Positions 24,189 to 33,235 of a DNA stretch of 64,000 bases are shown here, piece after piece; position 1 is the stretch's first letter; the number at the start of each line of letters is the position of its first letter. The DNA comes from UBA4742 sp963773335 (GTDB lineage Bacteria > Actinomycetota > Acidimicrobiia > Acidimicrobiales > Acidimicrobilacustridaceae), in assembly GCA_963773335.1 (NCBI GenBank), contig CAVZAT010000004.1, positions 1-64,000 on the forward strand. The letters are read 5' to 3'. A program made the translations under genes and the position numbers. The notes under the pieces are model-generated. The model was not told the origin of the DNA and searched no databases. It saw only the letters and a list, made by a program, of their open reading frames with translations.

Positions 24189-24656
24189 TCAGGCCCCGAT
24201 GACGTCGGGGCGGCCCAGGCCGTTGGCCTCGGCCACACCCAGGTAGACCTCGAGCATGAAGCCGGCGTCGAAGACCGACTCGACGTTGTCCTCGTCGTCG
24301 AGGTTGAGGTTGGCGCCGGTGATGGCGAACCAGACCTCGGTCGGCCCGGGGTTGTCCTCGGGAACGATCAGCGTGTGGATCGAACCGGCGGGTTCGTACA
24401 GGTAGGAGCCAGCCCGGTTGACCTCGGGGTACTCGGCGTACTTCCAGGCCCCGCTCAGGGTGAAGGCGTAGACCTCACCGGTGTGCTTGTGCCGGGGCAC
24501 CCGGACCCCGGGCTGGAACCGGTTCTGGATGACCCACAGTCCGTGATCGATGTCGACCTGCACCAGCTTGAGCTCGACGCCGTCGCCCACGTCGACATAG
24601 GGGCACTCGTCGACGCCGCGGTGGATGGCCTTGGGGATTCCTTCGACGATGGTCAT
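24189..24656 (-). CDS. cupin-domain protein, dihydroxyacetophenone dioxygenase-like
   Basis: This 155-residue single cupin has the metal-site segments PRHKHTGEVYAFTLSG (about 52-67) and EPAGSIHTLIVPED (about 89-102). It resembles the 2,4'-dihydroxyacetophenone dioxygenase group, but the substrate is not deducible. The ATG at 24656 starts at the beginning of similarity. The gene points toward the dif-like site and is divergent from the Arg-rich protein gene. Confidence 0.78.
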   Translation of the reverse strand: MTIVEGIPKAIHRGVDECPYVDVGDGVELKLVQVDIDHGLWVIQNRFQPGVRVPRHKHTGEVYAFTLSGAWKYAEYPEVNRAGSYLYEPAGSIHTLIVPEDNPGPTEVWFAITGANLNLDDEDNVESVFDAGFMLEVYLGVAEANGLGRPDVIGA

Positions 24657-24715
24657 GGCTCCATCAAACCACGGCGGACCGGCAAGGACATTCGCCAGGG
24701 GCAGAAGGCCTCCGG

Positions 24716-24721
24716 TAGCGT
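24716..24721 (+). promoter_or_regulatory. -10 box of the Arg-rich protein gene
   Basis: TAGCGT followed by 8 nt and the ATG at 24730. Confidence 0.5.
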
Positions 24722-24729
24722 CGTGACCC

Positions 24730-26058
24730 ATGCCCCGCAGGATCGAGGTCGAGCTGACCAGCAGCCGGGAGGACGGAACCTGGACCTGGCGCGCCGCCGG
24801 AGCCCGCCAGCCCAAGGGGGAGCTCGACGGTGGGCTGCTGCCCGCCGGCGCCAAGGTCGGCGACGTGCTGCGCGCCGAGGCCGACTTCGACCTCGAAGGC
24901 ATCACCGTGGTGGCCGTCGATGCGCCCAAGGCGACCCGGCGTGAGCCCGAGCGGCTGGAGATCATCGGGCCGGGCCGCGACGAGCAACTCGTGACCACCA
25001 CCCTGGTGCCCAAGCGTGGCCGTGGCGACGACCGCCGGGGCCGGCGCGAGGATCGTGACTCGGCCAGCACGGGTCGGCGTGGACCGCGCCGTGACCGGTC
25101 CGAACGCGGCGAGGGGGCCGGCCGTGGCACGCCGGCCTCGAGCGGTCGGGGCCGCCCCGCCACCGGCGAGCGCCCGGCCCGGCGCGAACGTCCGCCCCGA
25201 CCGGCGCGTCGTGAGCCCGAGTCCCGGCCCAAGCCGAAGCGCCTGCGGGCTGGTCGGGCGCACCGCAACGAGGTCATGGCCTCGTTGCCCGAGGAGCAGA
25301 AGCCCATCGCCGAGCAGGTGCTGCGCGGAGGCATCCCGGCGGTGCGCCAGGCCATGGACAAGCAGAACGAGACGGCCAGGTCCTCGGGCGCGCCTGAGAT
25401 CAAGGCCGACGGCGTGGTGTCGATCGCCGAGCAGCTGCTCCCCCGTCTACGCACCGCAGAATGGCACGACCGGGCCGACGCCGCGCTGGCCGACGTGGAC
25501 GAGGTGGCGCTGCAGGACCTGCGCTCGGTCGTGGTGGCCGCGGATCAGGCTGCTCGCGACGAGGAGACGCGCGAGCTGGCCCAGCGCCTCCGAGATGCCT
25601 TGACCCGGCGGGTCGAACAGGAGCATGCGGCCTGGTTGGCCGAGATCGCCCAGACCCTCTCGGATGGTCGAGCCGTGCGCGCCCTGCGGCTGAGCTCGCG
25701 CCCACCCAAAGCCGGTGCTCCGCTGCCCCCGGACATTTCGTCCCGGTTGGCCGAGGCCGCCAGCTCGTCGCTCACCGCCGATACCGCTCCGGATCGCTAC
25801 GCCACCGTGCTCGATGCCCTGGCCTACTCGCCGGTTCGCGGCGTGGTGACGGTGCAGGGCGTGCCGGCCGAACCGGGCGATGCCCTGCTCGGGGTGGTCC
25901 GCAAGTTCGCATCTCGCCTGCCCCAGATCGCGGTCGCCTTCGGGATCGACGCCGGCGCCGGGCCACCCCGACGTCCGGGCGGACCCAAGCGCGTGCCGGC
26001 CCCGCCTCCCCTGCCGGAGGCGGGACCGGAGGTCGAGGCGCCGACCGAGTCGGTCTGA
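24730..26058 (+). CDS. Arg-rich protein of unknown function
   Basis: The 442-residue protein has three parts. Residues 1-85 look like a small beta-barrel (MPRRIEVELTSSREDGTWTW, VGDVLRAEADFDLEGITVV). Residues 95-180 are a disordered stretch very rich in Arg, Gly and Pro. The rest is mainly helical, ending in a Pro-rich tail. The barrel plus basic linker suggest nucleic acid, perhaps RNA, binding. I recognise no characterised family; similar proteins may be specific to this class. Confidence 0.7.
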   Translation: MPRRIEVELTSSREDGTWTWRAAGARQPKGELDGGLLPAGAKVGDVLRAEADFDLEGITVVAVDAPKATRREPERLEIIGPGRDEQLVTTTLVPKRGRGDDRRGRREDRDSASTGRRGPRRDRSERGEGAGRGTPASSGRGRPATGERPARRERPPRPARREPESRPKPKRLRAGRAHRNEVMASLPEEQKPIAEQVLRGGIPAVRQAMDKQNETARSSGAPEIKADGVVSIAEQLLPRLRTAEWHDRADAALADVDEVALQDLRSVVVAADQAARDEETRELAQRLRDALTRRVEQEHAAWLAEIAQTLSDGRAVRALRLSSRPPKAGAPLPPDISSRLAEAASSSLTADTAPDRYATVLDALAYSPVRGVVTVQGVPAEPGDALLGVVRKFASRLPQIAVAFGIDAGAGPPRRPGGPKRVPAPPPLPEAGPEVEAPTESV

Positions 26059-26061
26059 GCG

Positions 26062-26603
26062 TCAGTCGTCGAGGACCGCGAACAAGTCCTGCGGGCAGGC
26101 AAGCACCAGGTCCCCAGGCTCCGCCTCGGAGCGCGGGTTCCAGCCGGCCAGGGCGAAGCGCGCCCCACCGCCGCGGCACAGGCCCGATCATGGGCGGTGT
26201 CGCCCACGAACACGACCTGGTCCGCATCCACCCTCAGGGCGTCGAGCACCGGCCCGAGCTGCTTGGGGCCGTCGAAGGCATCGCTGAACAACGCCACTCG
26301 GGGGTGCCAGCCGAGGCGGGCCAGCTCGGCGTGGCCCGACCGGGGATGCTTGTTCGAGCAGACCGCCCACTGCGCCAGCTCCCCCACCACCGCCTCCACC
26401 CCGGCGAAGGGCTGCGCCCGGTCCACGTCGTAGGCATCCAGGTAGTCGTCGAGCGCGATCCCCAGGCGGGCGCACTCGGCCTCGAGGACATGGCCGAAGG
26501 TGACCGAATGGCGGGGCACACCGAGGGCCACGAAGGCCGCGGCCAGAGCTTCGTCGGAGTCGACGAGCGTGCCGTCGAGATCGAACACCGGGACCGTGGC
26601 CAC
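26062..26603 (-). CDS. HAD-superfamily phosphatase (frameshifted)
   Basis: The repaired protein has about 180 residues. HAD motif I is FDLDGTLVDSD (about 7-17), motif II lies in AVCSNKHPRSG, and motifs III/IV in DGPKQLGPVL and VVFVGDTAHDRACAAA. It resembles phosphoglycolate phosphatases. One missing base in the run 26163-26166 shifts the frame; restored, it reads AVGARFALAGWNPRSEAEPG and stops at 26062, three bases from the convergent gene. Start is GTG at 26603. Confidence 0.82.
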
Positions 26604-26621
26604 GCTTCAGTGTGGCCTGGC

Positions 26622-26627
26622 TAGGGT
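26622..26627 (+). promoter_or_regulatory. -10 box of the enoyl-CoA hydratase gene
   Basis: TAGGGT followed by 6 nt and the ATG at 26634. Confidence 0.6.
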
Positions 26628-26633
26628 GCAGGG

Positions 26634-27395
26634 ATGGTCGACTACGAGGTCCAAGGTCATATCGGGGTGCTCACCATCAACCGCCCCGAGAAGAAGAACG
26701 CGGTCAACGGCGACGTGGCCCGGGGCATGGAGGCGGGGATCGATCAGATCGAGGACGATCCTCAGGTCTGGCTGGGGGTGCTCACCCACAAGGGCGACGT
26801 CTTCAGCGCCGGCGCCGATCTCAAGGCCATCAACGAGGGTCGAGCAGCTGATCTCAACACCGCCAAAGGCGGATTCGGGGGCATCGCCGCCCGGGACCGC
26901 ACCAAGCCCATCATCGCCGCGGTGGATGGGCCGGCCTTGGCCGGCGGCACCGAGATCGTTCTGTCCTGCGACCTGGTGGTGGCCAGCACTGCCGCCTCCT
27001 TCGGCATCCCCGAGGTCAAGCGGTCGCTGGTGGCCGCCGCCGGTGGCCTTTTCCGCCTGCCCCGGGTCCTGCCTCCCAACATCGCGCTCGAGCTCGGCCT
27101 GACCGGCGACCCCATCACCGCCGAGCGGGCCTACCAGTTCGGCCTGGTCAACGAGCTGTGCGAGCCGGGCCAGGCCTTCGCCGCGGCCCTGGGTCTGGCC
27201 GGTCGCATCGCGGCCAACGCCCCCATCGCCGTGCGCGAGACGCGGCGCCTCATGCGCGAGCTGCGTGATGCCGACGACCAGACGGCGTTCAGCGAGTCTG
27301 GCCGCGCCCTGATGGCGTTGGCCGACACCGAGGACTTCTGGGAAGGTCCCAAGGCCTTCCTGGAGAAGCGTGAGCCGCAGTGGAAGGGCCGCTGA
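26634..27395 (+). CDS. enoyl-CoA hydratase/isomerase family protein
   Basis: This 253-residue crotonase-fold protein has INRPEKKNAVNGD (about 15-27), the oxyanion-hole motif FSAGADLKAINEG (about 57-69) and the second half site AAVDGPALAGGTEIVLSCD (about 96-114). A Glu at the second catalytic position (FGIPEVKRSL) is kept. It would hydrate or isomerise acyl-CoA in fatty acid breakdown. The methyltransferase gene follows after three bases. Confidence 0.9.
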   Translation: MVDYEVQGHIGVLTINRPEKKNAVNGDVARGMEAGIDQIEDDPQVWLGVLTHKGDVFSAGADLKAINEGRAADLNTAKGGFGGIAARDRTKPIIAAVDGPALAGGTEIVLSCDLVVASTAASFGIPEVKRSLVAAAGGLFRLPRVLPPNIALELGLTGDPITAERAYQFGLVNELCEPGQAFAAALGLAGRIAANAPIAVRETRRLMRELRDADDQTAFSESGRALMALADTEDFWEGPKAFLEKREPQWKGR

Positions 27396-27398
27396 GGG

Positions 27399-28205
27399 GT
27401 GGACCAGCGCACGCTCGAAGCCCAGGTCCGGGTCTGGTCCTCCGGCGACTATCCGGTCATCGCCCGGCGGCTGTCGCCCATCAGCGTCGAGCTGGTGGAC
27501 GCCATCGGCATCCAGCCCGGCCACCGCGTGCTGGACGTGGGAGTCGGAAATGGCAACGCCGCCGTTGAGGCCGCTCGCCGGGGGGCGCAGGTCACCGGCA
27601 TCGACCTGACCCCGACCCAGATCGAGCGCGCTCGCGCCCGGTGCGCGGACGAGGGCATCGAGGTCGACCTGCGGGTGGGCAACGCCGAGGCGCTGGAGGT
27701 GCCCGACGCCACCTTCGACCGGGTGCTGAGCGTGATGGGCGTCATCTTCGCTCCGGATCACGAGCGGGCCCTGGCCGAGATGGCCCGGGTCACCCGCCCC
27801 GGCGGCACCGTGGCCGTCACGGCCTGGGCCGAGGGCGGCTGGTCGACGCGCTGGCGGGCGCGTGCCGCCGACCTGCTCCCCGAACCGCCTCCGGGCAGTC
27901 CCCAGCCCGATGCCTGGGGCGACCCCGACGAGCTGGAACGGCGACTGGCTGCCGCCGGTCTGGCCGCGACCGTCGAGACCCGGTCGTTCACCTGGGATTT
28001 CGATTCCGAGCAGGAGGCGCTCGACACCTTTGTGACCTCGGCCGGACCGTACGTCCAGTTCATGGAGACGGCGACCCGGCTGGGTCTGGCCGACCGGGCC
28101 CTGGCCACCCTGCGCGAGGTGCTGGCCGAGACCAACGTGGCCACCAACGGCACGTGCCGGCTACCCGCCCCGTACCTCATGGGTCGGGGGACCGGACTCA
28201 GGTGA
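27399..28205 (+). CDS. class I SAM-dependent methyltransferase
   Basis: The 268-residue protein has the SAM-binding motif I VLDVGVGNGNAAVEAA (about 44-59), the acidic motif II end VTGIDLTP, and RVLSVMGVIFAPDHERAL with MARVTRPGG for motif post-II/III. It belongs to the UbiE/Coq5-like methyltransferases; the substrate is unknown. GTG start at 27399, co-transcribed with the hydratase gene. Its end overlaps the convergent Nudix gene by eight bases. Confidence 0.88.
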   Translation: MDQRTLEAQVRVWSSGDYPVIARRLSPISVELVDAIGIQPGHRVLDVGVGNGNAAVEAARRGAQVTGIDLTPTQIERARARCADEGIEVDLRVGNAEALEVPDATFDRVLSVMGVIFAPDHERALAEMARVTRPGGTVAVTAWAEGGWSTRWRARAADLLPEPPPGSPQPDAWGDPDELERRLAAAGLAATVETRSFTWDFDSEQEALDTFVTSAGPYVQFMETATRLGLADRALATLREVLAETNVATNGTCRLPAPYLMGRGTGLR

Positions 28206-28626
28206 TGACCTCGATGATCCCATGGTCGTGCAGGAACTCGGCCAGCCCGTCCACCAGACGCCGGTCCACCACCTGATCCAGCGGCACCCAGGCCGCCTCC
28301 GCGGCGTCGTCGCCGGGCGCGGGCGCGGTGTCGTCCAAGACCGTCACCTCGAAGTCGAGGATGACGAAGTGGTAGCCCATCTCGAGGTCGATCTGTTCGA
28401 CCCAGCCCACCAGCTCGCCGCACACGCCCTCCAGGCCAGTCTCCTCGCGCAGCTCACGCACCACCGCTTCGGCCACCAGCTCGCCCGCTTCGAGGCGGCC
28501 ACCGGGCACGGACCACTCACCGGCCGCCGGACCATGGCCCCGGCGGATCAGCAGCAGGCAGCCGTCCTGGATGGCGATGGCGCCCACGCACAGCTCGGGG
28601 CGGCGGCTCGACGCAGCGTCGGTCAC
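28198..28626 (-). CDS. Nudix hydrolase
   Basis: The 142-residue protein carries the Nudix box GGRLEAGELVAEAVVRELRE with ETGLEG following (about 46-71), which binds the metal and hydrolyses a nucleoside diphosphate linked to another moiety. The substrate is unknown; MutT-like sanitation is possible. The GTG start overlaps the stop of the GNAT gene as GTGA. Confidence 0.9.
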   Translation of the reverse strand: MTDAASSRRPELCVGAIAIQDGCLLLIRRGHGPAAGEWSVPGGRLEAGELVAEAVVRELREETGLEGVCGELVGWVEQIDLEMGYHFVILDFEVTVLDDTAPAPGDDAAEAAWVPLDQVVDRRLVDGLAEFLHDHGIIEVIT

Positions 28627-29090
28627 AGCTGGCGGTGGACCACGATGGACCTGGCCTTGAGCCCGAAGGTCTCGAAGAAGTTCTTGGTGTCGCGGTCTCC
28701 GGGCAGAGCCACGGCGTCGACACCCACACACCCCCGCTCGACGCACCACGCGACCAACAGGTCCATCAGGGCCTCCCCCACCCCGACGCCCCGGGCCTCG
28801 GGCTCGACGAACAGCTCGTCCACCACCCCCAGGGGTCGGCCATCGGCCAGACCGACCACCCGCGCCGCGCCGTAGCCGACGGCCGCCTCGTCGATCGTGC
28901 CCACCACCACGCGCTGGTCGGGGTCGGTGAGGGCCGATGCCAGGCTCTCCCCCAGGGGCTCCTGGCGGCCGAGGGTCAGCCACCACAGCTGCCCGCCGCG
29001 CTGGGGCCTCTGGTGCTCGATGGCCAGCCGGGCCAGGCGCTCCAGCTCCGACAGGTCGTCGACGTGGGCGCGCCGGGCCTGCTCGATCAC
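28623..29090 (-). CDS. GNAT-family N-acetyltransferase
   Basis: This 155-residue protein shows the acetyl-CoA-binding loop VEPEARGVGVGEALMDLLVA (about 97-116), preceded by the conserved beta strand GVVDELF, and the C-terminal KNFFETFGLKARSIVVHRQL. Start is GTG in a GTGA overlap with the gene upstream, so the three genes 29663-28198 are translationally coupled. The acceptor is unknown. Confidence 0.87.
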   Translation of the reverse strand: MIEQARRAHVDDLSELERLARLAIEHQRPQRGGQLWWLTLGRQEPLGESLASALTDPDQRVVVGTIDEAAVGYGAARVVGLADGRPLGVVDELFVEPEARGVGVGEALMDLLVAWCVERGCVGVDAVALPGDRDTKNFFETFGLKARSIVVHRQL

Positions 29091-29663
29091 GCCGATCTCA
29101 GCTGGGCGATCTTGTTCAGGATGGTCTTGCGTCCCCGCTCGGCCGCTTCGTAGCGGCGCACCGCGTCGAGCTCGACGTCGCTCAGCCCACCCAGGCGGGG
29201 GACGACCTGGGAGGCCGACAGGTTGTCGTAGTCCGGGATGGCCAGTGAGGAGACCTCGGGCACGGGTTCGGGCGCGGGCGCCGGCTCGGTCACCGGTTCA
29301 GGCGGGGGTTCAGCCGGGGGCGTGTGGAACACCAACACGTCGCCCTCGAACTCCTCGACGTCGCCCGGGTCGGCCGGCGGTTCGCGGTCCTCGGGCAGCA
29401 GGCCCAGGGTCTGGAGCAGGGCCGAGACCTGCTCCTGGCTCTGACCCAGGTAGCCCCCGGCCCGCGGTCGAGCCCTTCTCCACCGCGTAGCGACCCACCA
29501 CCCGGGCCAGCACCACCTGGCTGCGGCCGCGGTCGATGAAGCGGGGTAGGAGCTGGCGGGCATCGAGCGCGAAGCCCAGTGGGGCGTAGACGAAGAACTC
29601 GAACCACTGGTCGACGGGACTCTTGGAGCGGGCCGATTGGGGCTGAGCCGGATCGCCGGGCAT
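29087..29663 (-). CDS. hypothetical protein (frameshifted)
   Basis: About 190 residues when joined. The N-terminal part has VDQWFEFFVYAPLGFALDAR, QLLPRFIDRGRSQVVLARVV and GRYAVEKG. After a frame change near 29465 come GGYLGQSQEQVSALLQTLG, a Pro/Glu-rich linker, and a C-terminal helix-rich part (ASQVVPRLGGLSDVELDAVR, YEAAERGRKTILNKIAQLR) that resembles lipid- or helix-binding hairpins in other actinobacterial proteins. I do not recognise a function. A GGAGGA ribosome binding site precedes the ATG at 29663. Confidence 0.65.
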
Positions 29664-29676
29664 GGGTCCTCCGGTG

Positions 29677-30219
29677 CTACTTCTTGGCCTTCTGCAGCAC
29701 CGCGATGGCCGGGCAGTCGCTCTCGCCCACCGGGCACGCCATATGGTCGGCGGGACCGAACTGCCCGCGGTTCACCAGCAGGAAGCACCCGGTGCAGACG
29801 AACTCATTGGCCTTCTTGGGTGTGACACCGTCGGGCGTCTCGGGCCCACGGGTGTCAGCGACCTCGACCTCTTCCTCGTCCTCTTCGTCGTCGGCAGCCG
29901 CGATCCGGTCCTTCAGGATGGTGTCCAGGTCGGCCTCGACGTCGTCGGGATCGACCACCTCCTCGTCTTCGTCGACCTCGTCGTCACCCACCTTCTTGCG
30001 GGCCCGGGGGGCCGGCTCGGCCACCACCGCGTCGGCCTCGTCGGCCTCGTCCGACTCGACCAGGGCGTCCTCGTCCAGCGCCACGTCGTCGCCCGCGACC
30101 AGATCGTCGTCGAGCGCGTCCTCGTCGAGCGCGTCCTCGTCCAGCGCGTCCTCATCCAGATCGACCTCGAGGTTCTCGTCGAACTCGTCGACGTCGTCGA
30201 TCACATCGTCGTCAGCCAT
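29677..30219 (-). CDS. DUF4193-like acidic zinc-binding protein
   Basis: The 180-residue protein is extremely acidic for its first 125 residues, including three or four DEDAL repeats (about 22-38). The last 45 residues carry the recognisable part: NEFVCTGCFLLVNRGQFG, then CPVGESDCPA. This resembles the end of mycobacterial DUF4193 proteins (CSSCFLV with a second Cys pair), which are unassigned. The acidic stretch is far longer than in that family. Confidence 0.72.
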   Translation of the reverse strand: MADDDVIDDVDEFDENLEVDLDEDALDEDALDEDALDDDLVAGDDVALDEDALVESDEADEADAVVAEPAPRARKKVGDDEVDEDEEVVDPDDVEADLDTILKDRIAAADDEEDEEEVEVADTRGPETPDGVTPKKANEFVCTGCFLLVNRGQFGPADHMACPVGESDCPAIAVLQKAKK

Positions 30220-30352
30220 GACATCCTTGGGTAGCGTTGCCCGCGAGCCGGGTCGAGAGGGGTGGAGACCGGTGGGGTGCCGTCAGCGGCGATTCCCGCG
30301 GGCGGGATGATAGACACACCCGGACCGGTTCGTGCGAGTCGACGCCAGATTC

Positions 30353-31961
30353 TCAGAGCTGCTGGCGGCGCAACTCAGCCCGGCGTTCGGCGTCCAGGCG
30401 TTCGAGGTCGGGCTCGGTGCTGTGGTCGACGAAGCTCATCATCTCGGCCACCGCGTGGTGACCGGCTTCGGCGGCGATCAGACGGTGCATCTCCTGGCCG
30501 ACCTGGCGGTAGGCCGGGTGGCCCTGGGGGGTGGTCCGCAGCTCGAGCAGGTGCATGGCCTCCCGGGCGTTGAACTGCATCACGAAGCGGACCTTGTACG
30601 CCAGCGCCACCGCGTAGGCCGCCTGGGCCGGGAATCGCTCGACCAGGGCCTCGTAGAGGCCGGCCGAGCGCTCCATGGCCCCGTCGAAGCCGGCCTGCTC
30701 GCCCGCCGCGTCGATGGCGTCGGGGCGGGTGTAGCCGTGCTGGGGGGTGAGCGCCTGCCACTCGATGGTCAGCATTCGGTGGCGCTGGAGGTCGCGGAAA
30801 GCGCCGTAGTCGACCAGCACGTCGAAGCGGTAGCTGAGCCGTTCCAGAGCGCGGCCGGGCTTGTGGCGGCGGTTGGTGCGGTCCCCGGCGTAGGCCCGCA
30901 CCACGGCCAGTCGGTCCTCGACCGACATGGCCCGCACGCGCCGCTCGATCTGGTCCTCGGGCAGGGTCAGGTGGGCGTAGAGCATGGCCGTGACCAGCTT
31001 CACCTCGGCATCGGGGTCGAAGTCGAGGAGGCGTACGACCGGAGCCGGGTCGACGGGGGTGGAGGCCGGGAACAGGCGGGCGGCCACCTCGTCCATGTTC
31101 GAGCGGTTGGTCTGGAGGTAACGGCTCCAGGCCACCCCCCGGTCGTCGAGGTCGACTCGCTTGAGGAACGACGGCACCACCTTGCGCAGCTCCACCAGCA
31201 TCAGGTCCGCGTAGCTACGAGCTTCGGGCAGCGGGCGAGGCCCGCAACCGCAACAGCAGCTGCTCGTAGCCCTGTCCGGTGCCGTAGATGCCGACGTTGG
31301 ACAGCGACGCCGCCGGCAGGATGCCCCGCAGGGCGTCGAAGGCCTTGGCCCGGATGGCCTGGCGGTACACGAAGTCCGAGTCGTCGCTGCTCTTGGGGAA
31401 CCGCTCGCGGTAGAACTCCTGCATCCGGGGCAGCATCTCGGCGTACGTGTCGAACAGGCGGTCCATGTCGCCCACGTAGCGGGTGCCCAGCGACGACATC
31501 AGCACGTCCGGATCGCGGTGGAACCGGTAGCGGCCACCGATGCGGGCGTCGTAGGCGATGTAGCGGGTCGACTGCTCGAGGTAGGACATGAGCCGACCCC
31601 ACTCGAGCAGCTTGGTCAGCACGTTCGAAGCCTGCTCACATGCCAGGTGGACCCCACCCAGCTGGGCCACCGAATCGTCGCCGTACTCGAGGAAGACCCG
31701 GTCGTAGAGCTCCTCGGCCCGCCTCAGACCCACCGTGGCGTCGATGGTGGCGTCGCCGGAGATGTCCAGCTCGTTGACGAACTCGTCGAGGAAGAGCCGG
31801 CGCAGGCTCTTGGCCGACCGGGAGTAGCGGGCGAACAGGGCCCCATTGACCACCTCGGGCAGGTTGACCAGGGCGAACACGGGACCGTCGAGGTTCGTGA
31901 AGTACCGGCGGAGGATGTCGGACTCCTCCGGGTTGAATTCCTCGGCGACGTAGACGGTCAC
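30353..31961 (-). CDS. double-domain ThyX-like protein (frameshifted)
   Basis: The repaired protein of about 535 residues contains two regions related to FAD-dependent thymidylate synthase. The first half has ARYSRSAKSLRRLFLDEF and LEQSTRYIAYDARIGGRYRF; the second has FRDLQRHRMLTIEWQALTPQ and KVRFVMQFNAREAMHLLEL. The ThyX signature RHRxxSxxxxSxRY is only partly kept in each, so the activity may differ from dTMP synthesis. One extra base at the run 31233-31235 splits it; removal gives LPEARSYADLMLVEL. GTG at 31961, with a -10 box TACTCT (31975-31970) 8 nt upstream. Confidence 0.75.
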
Positions 31962-32040
31962 GGCTGGCGAGAGTAGAAGGTCGATCCGGCCCCGCCGCGG
32001 ATGGCTCGCGATGCCATGCCAGGCCTGGACGAGACCACCT

Positions 32041-33222
32041 TCAGGTGCGGACCGACTCGCGGAACGAGGTGGCGGCGCGGTCCATCGCGCCCGGCTGGAG
32101 CCAGAGATCGGTGATGGTCATGGCCAGTGCCTTGGCCCCGTCGAGCACCGCCGCGTCGCCGGCTGGCCCCGCGGCGTAGCCCGCGAACTCAGGTGTGTGG
32201 ATGGAGATGTGCGGAGGTGACACGGCGATCATCGGGTGGATGCTGGGCACGGCGTAGGACACGTTGCCCATGTCGGTGCTGCCCACGACCGAGAAGGCGT
32301 CGTCGGGGTCGGCCAGCGGGCGTCCCAGGGCGGCAGCGTTGCTGGCATAGAGGTCGATCATGGGAAGGTTGTCCCGCATGTCGGCGTAGATGGGCTCCTG
32401 CCAGTCGAGCTCCAGCGTGCAGCCGGCGGCCATGGCTCCGGCCTCCAGGCACGCCACCACCCGCGTCTTGAGCTCCTCCAACCGCCGGACGTCGCCGGCC
32501 CGCACGTACCACTCGGCCTCGGCTCGGGCCGGGACGATGTTGGGCTTGTCACCGCCGTCCAGGAAGATGCCGTGCAGCCGCTCGTTCGGGCGGATGTGCT
32601 GGCGCAGCGCGGCCACGTTGACATAACCCAGCACGGCCGCGTCGAGGGCGTTGTGGCCCTTCCACGGGAAGGCGGCGGCGTGAGCGGCCTGGCCGTGGTA
32701 GATCACCTTCAGCCGGTGGATGGCGATCACGTTCATGGAGCGCAGGTCCCCACCTGCCGGATGCACCATGAGGGCCGCGTCCACCCCGTCGAAGGCACCC
32801 GCATCGATCAGGCGGACCTTGCCGCCGCCGCCCTCCTCGGCGGGCGTGCCCAGGATGACGACGCAGCCGCCGGCCTGGTCGGCCACCGCCGCTGCCGCCA
32901 GCCCGGCGCCCAGTCCGGCGGCGGCGATGATGTTGTGCCCGCAGGCATGGCCGATGCCCGGGAGGGCGTCGTACTCGCAGCACACGGCCACGGTCGGTCC
33001 CTCCGACCCGGCCCGGCCCACGAAGGCGGTGTCGATGCCGTAGGCGTGGGGCTCGACCTCGATCCCCTCCTCGGCGATGACCTGGGTCAGCAGGTCGTGG
33101 GCGAACACCTCCTCGTAGCCCAGCTCAGGGTGCTCATGGATGCGGTGAGACACGTCCACCAGCAGCTCGGCGCGGGCATCGACGTCGGCGATGACGCGCT
33201 GCTTGGCCTGTTCGAGGTCCAT
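32041..33222 (-). CDS. M20-family metallopeptidase/amidohydrolase
   Basis: The 393-residue protein belongs to peptidase family M20D. Metal-site motifs are YDALPGIGHACGHNIIAAAG (about 85-104), LGTPAEEGGGGK (about 121-132), and MVHPAGG; the dimerisation domain starts at KVIYHGQAAHAAAFPWKG. Relatives hydrolyse N-acyl amino acids or dipeptides such as p-aminobenzoyl-glutamate. It is cytoplasmic, with no signal peptide. Confidence 0.9.
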   Translation of the reverse strand: MDLEQAKQRVIADVDARAELLVDVSHRIHEHPELGYEEVFAHDLLTQVIAEEGIEVEPHAYGIDTAFVGRAGSEGPTVAVCCEYDALPGIGHACGHNIIAAAGLGAGLAAAAVADQAGGCVVILGTPAEEGGGGKVRLIDAGAFDGVDAALMVHPAGGDLRSMNVIAIHRLKVIYHGQAAHAAAFPWKGHNALDAAVLGYVNVAALRQHIRPNERLHGIFLDGGDKPNIVPARAEAEWYVRAGDVRRLEELKTRVVACLEAGAMAAGCTLELDWQEPIYADMRDNLPMIDLYASNAAALGRPLADPDDAFSVVGSTDMGNVSYAVPSIHPMIAVSPPHISIHTPEFAGYAAGPAGDAAVLDGAKALAMTITDLWLQPGAMDRAATSFRESVRT

Positions 33223-33228
33223 GGCGGC

Positions 33229-33234
33229 AGCGTA
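33229..33234 (-). promoter_or_regulatory. -10 box of the M20 peptidase gene
   Basis: TACGCT on the minus strand, 6 nt before the ATG at 33222. It lies six bases before the end of the upstream gene. Confidence 0.55.
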
Positions 33235-33235
33235 G

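Noticed and set aside
32617..32626. GTTGACATAA, half of a second dif-like site
   Set aside because: It lies inside the M20 peptidase gene and no second arm follows at the right distance.
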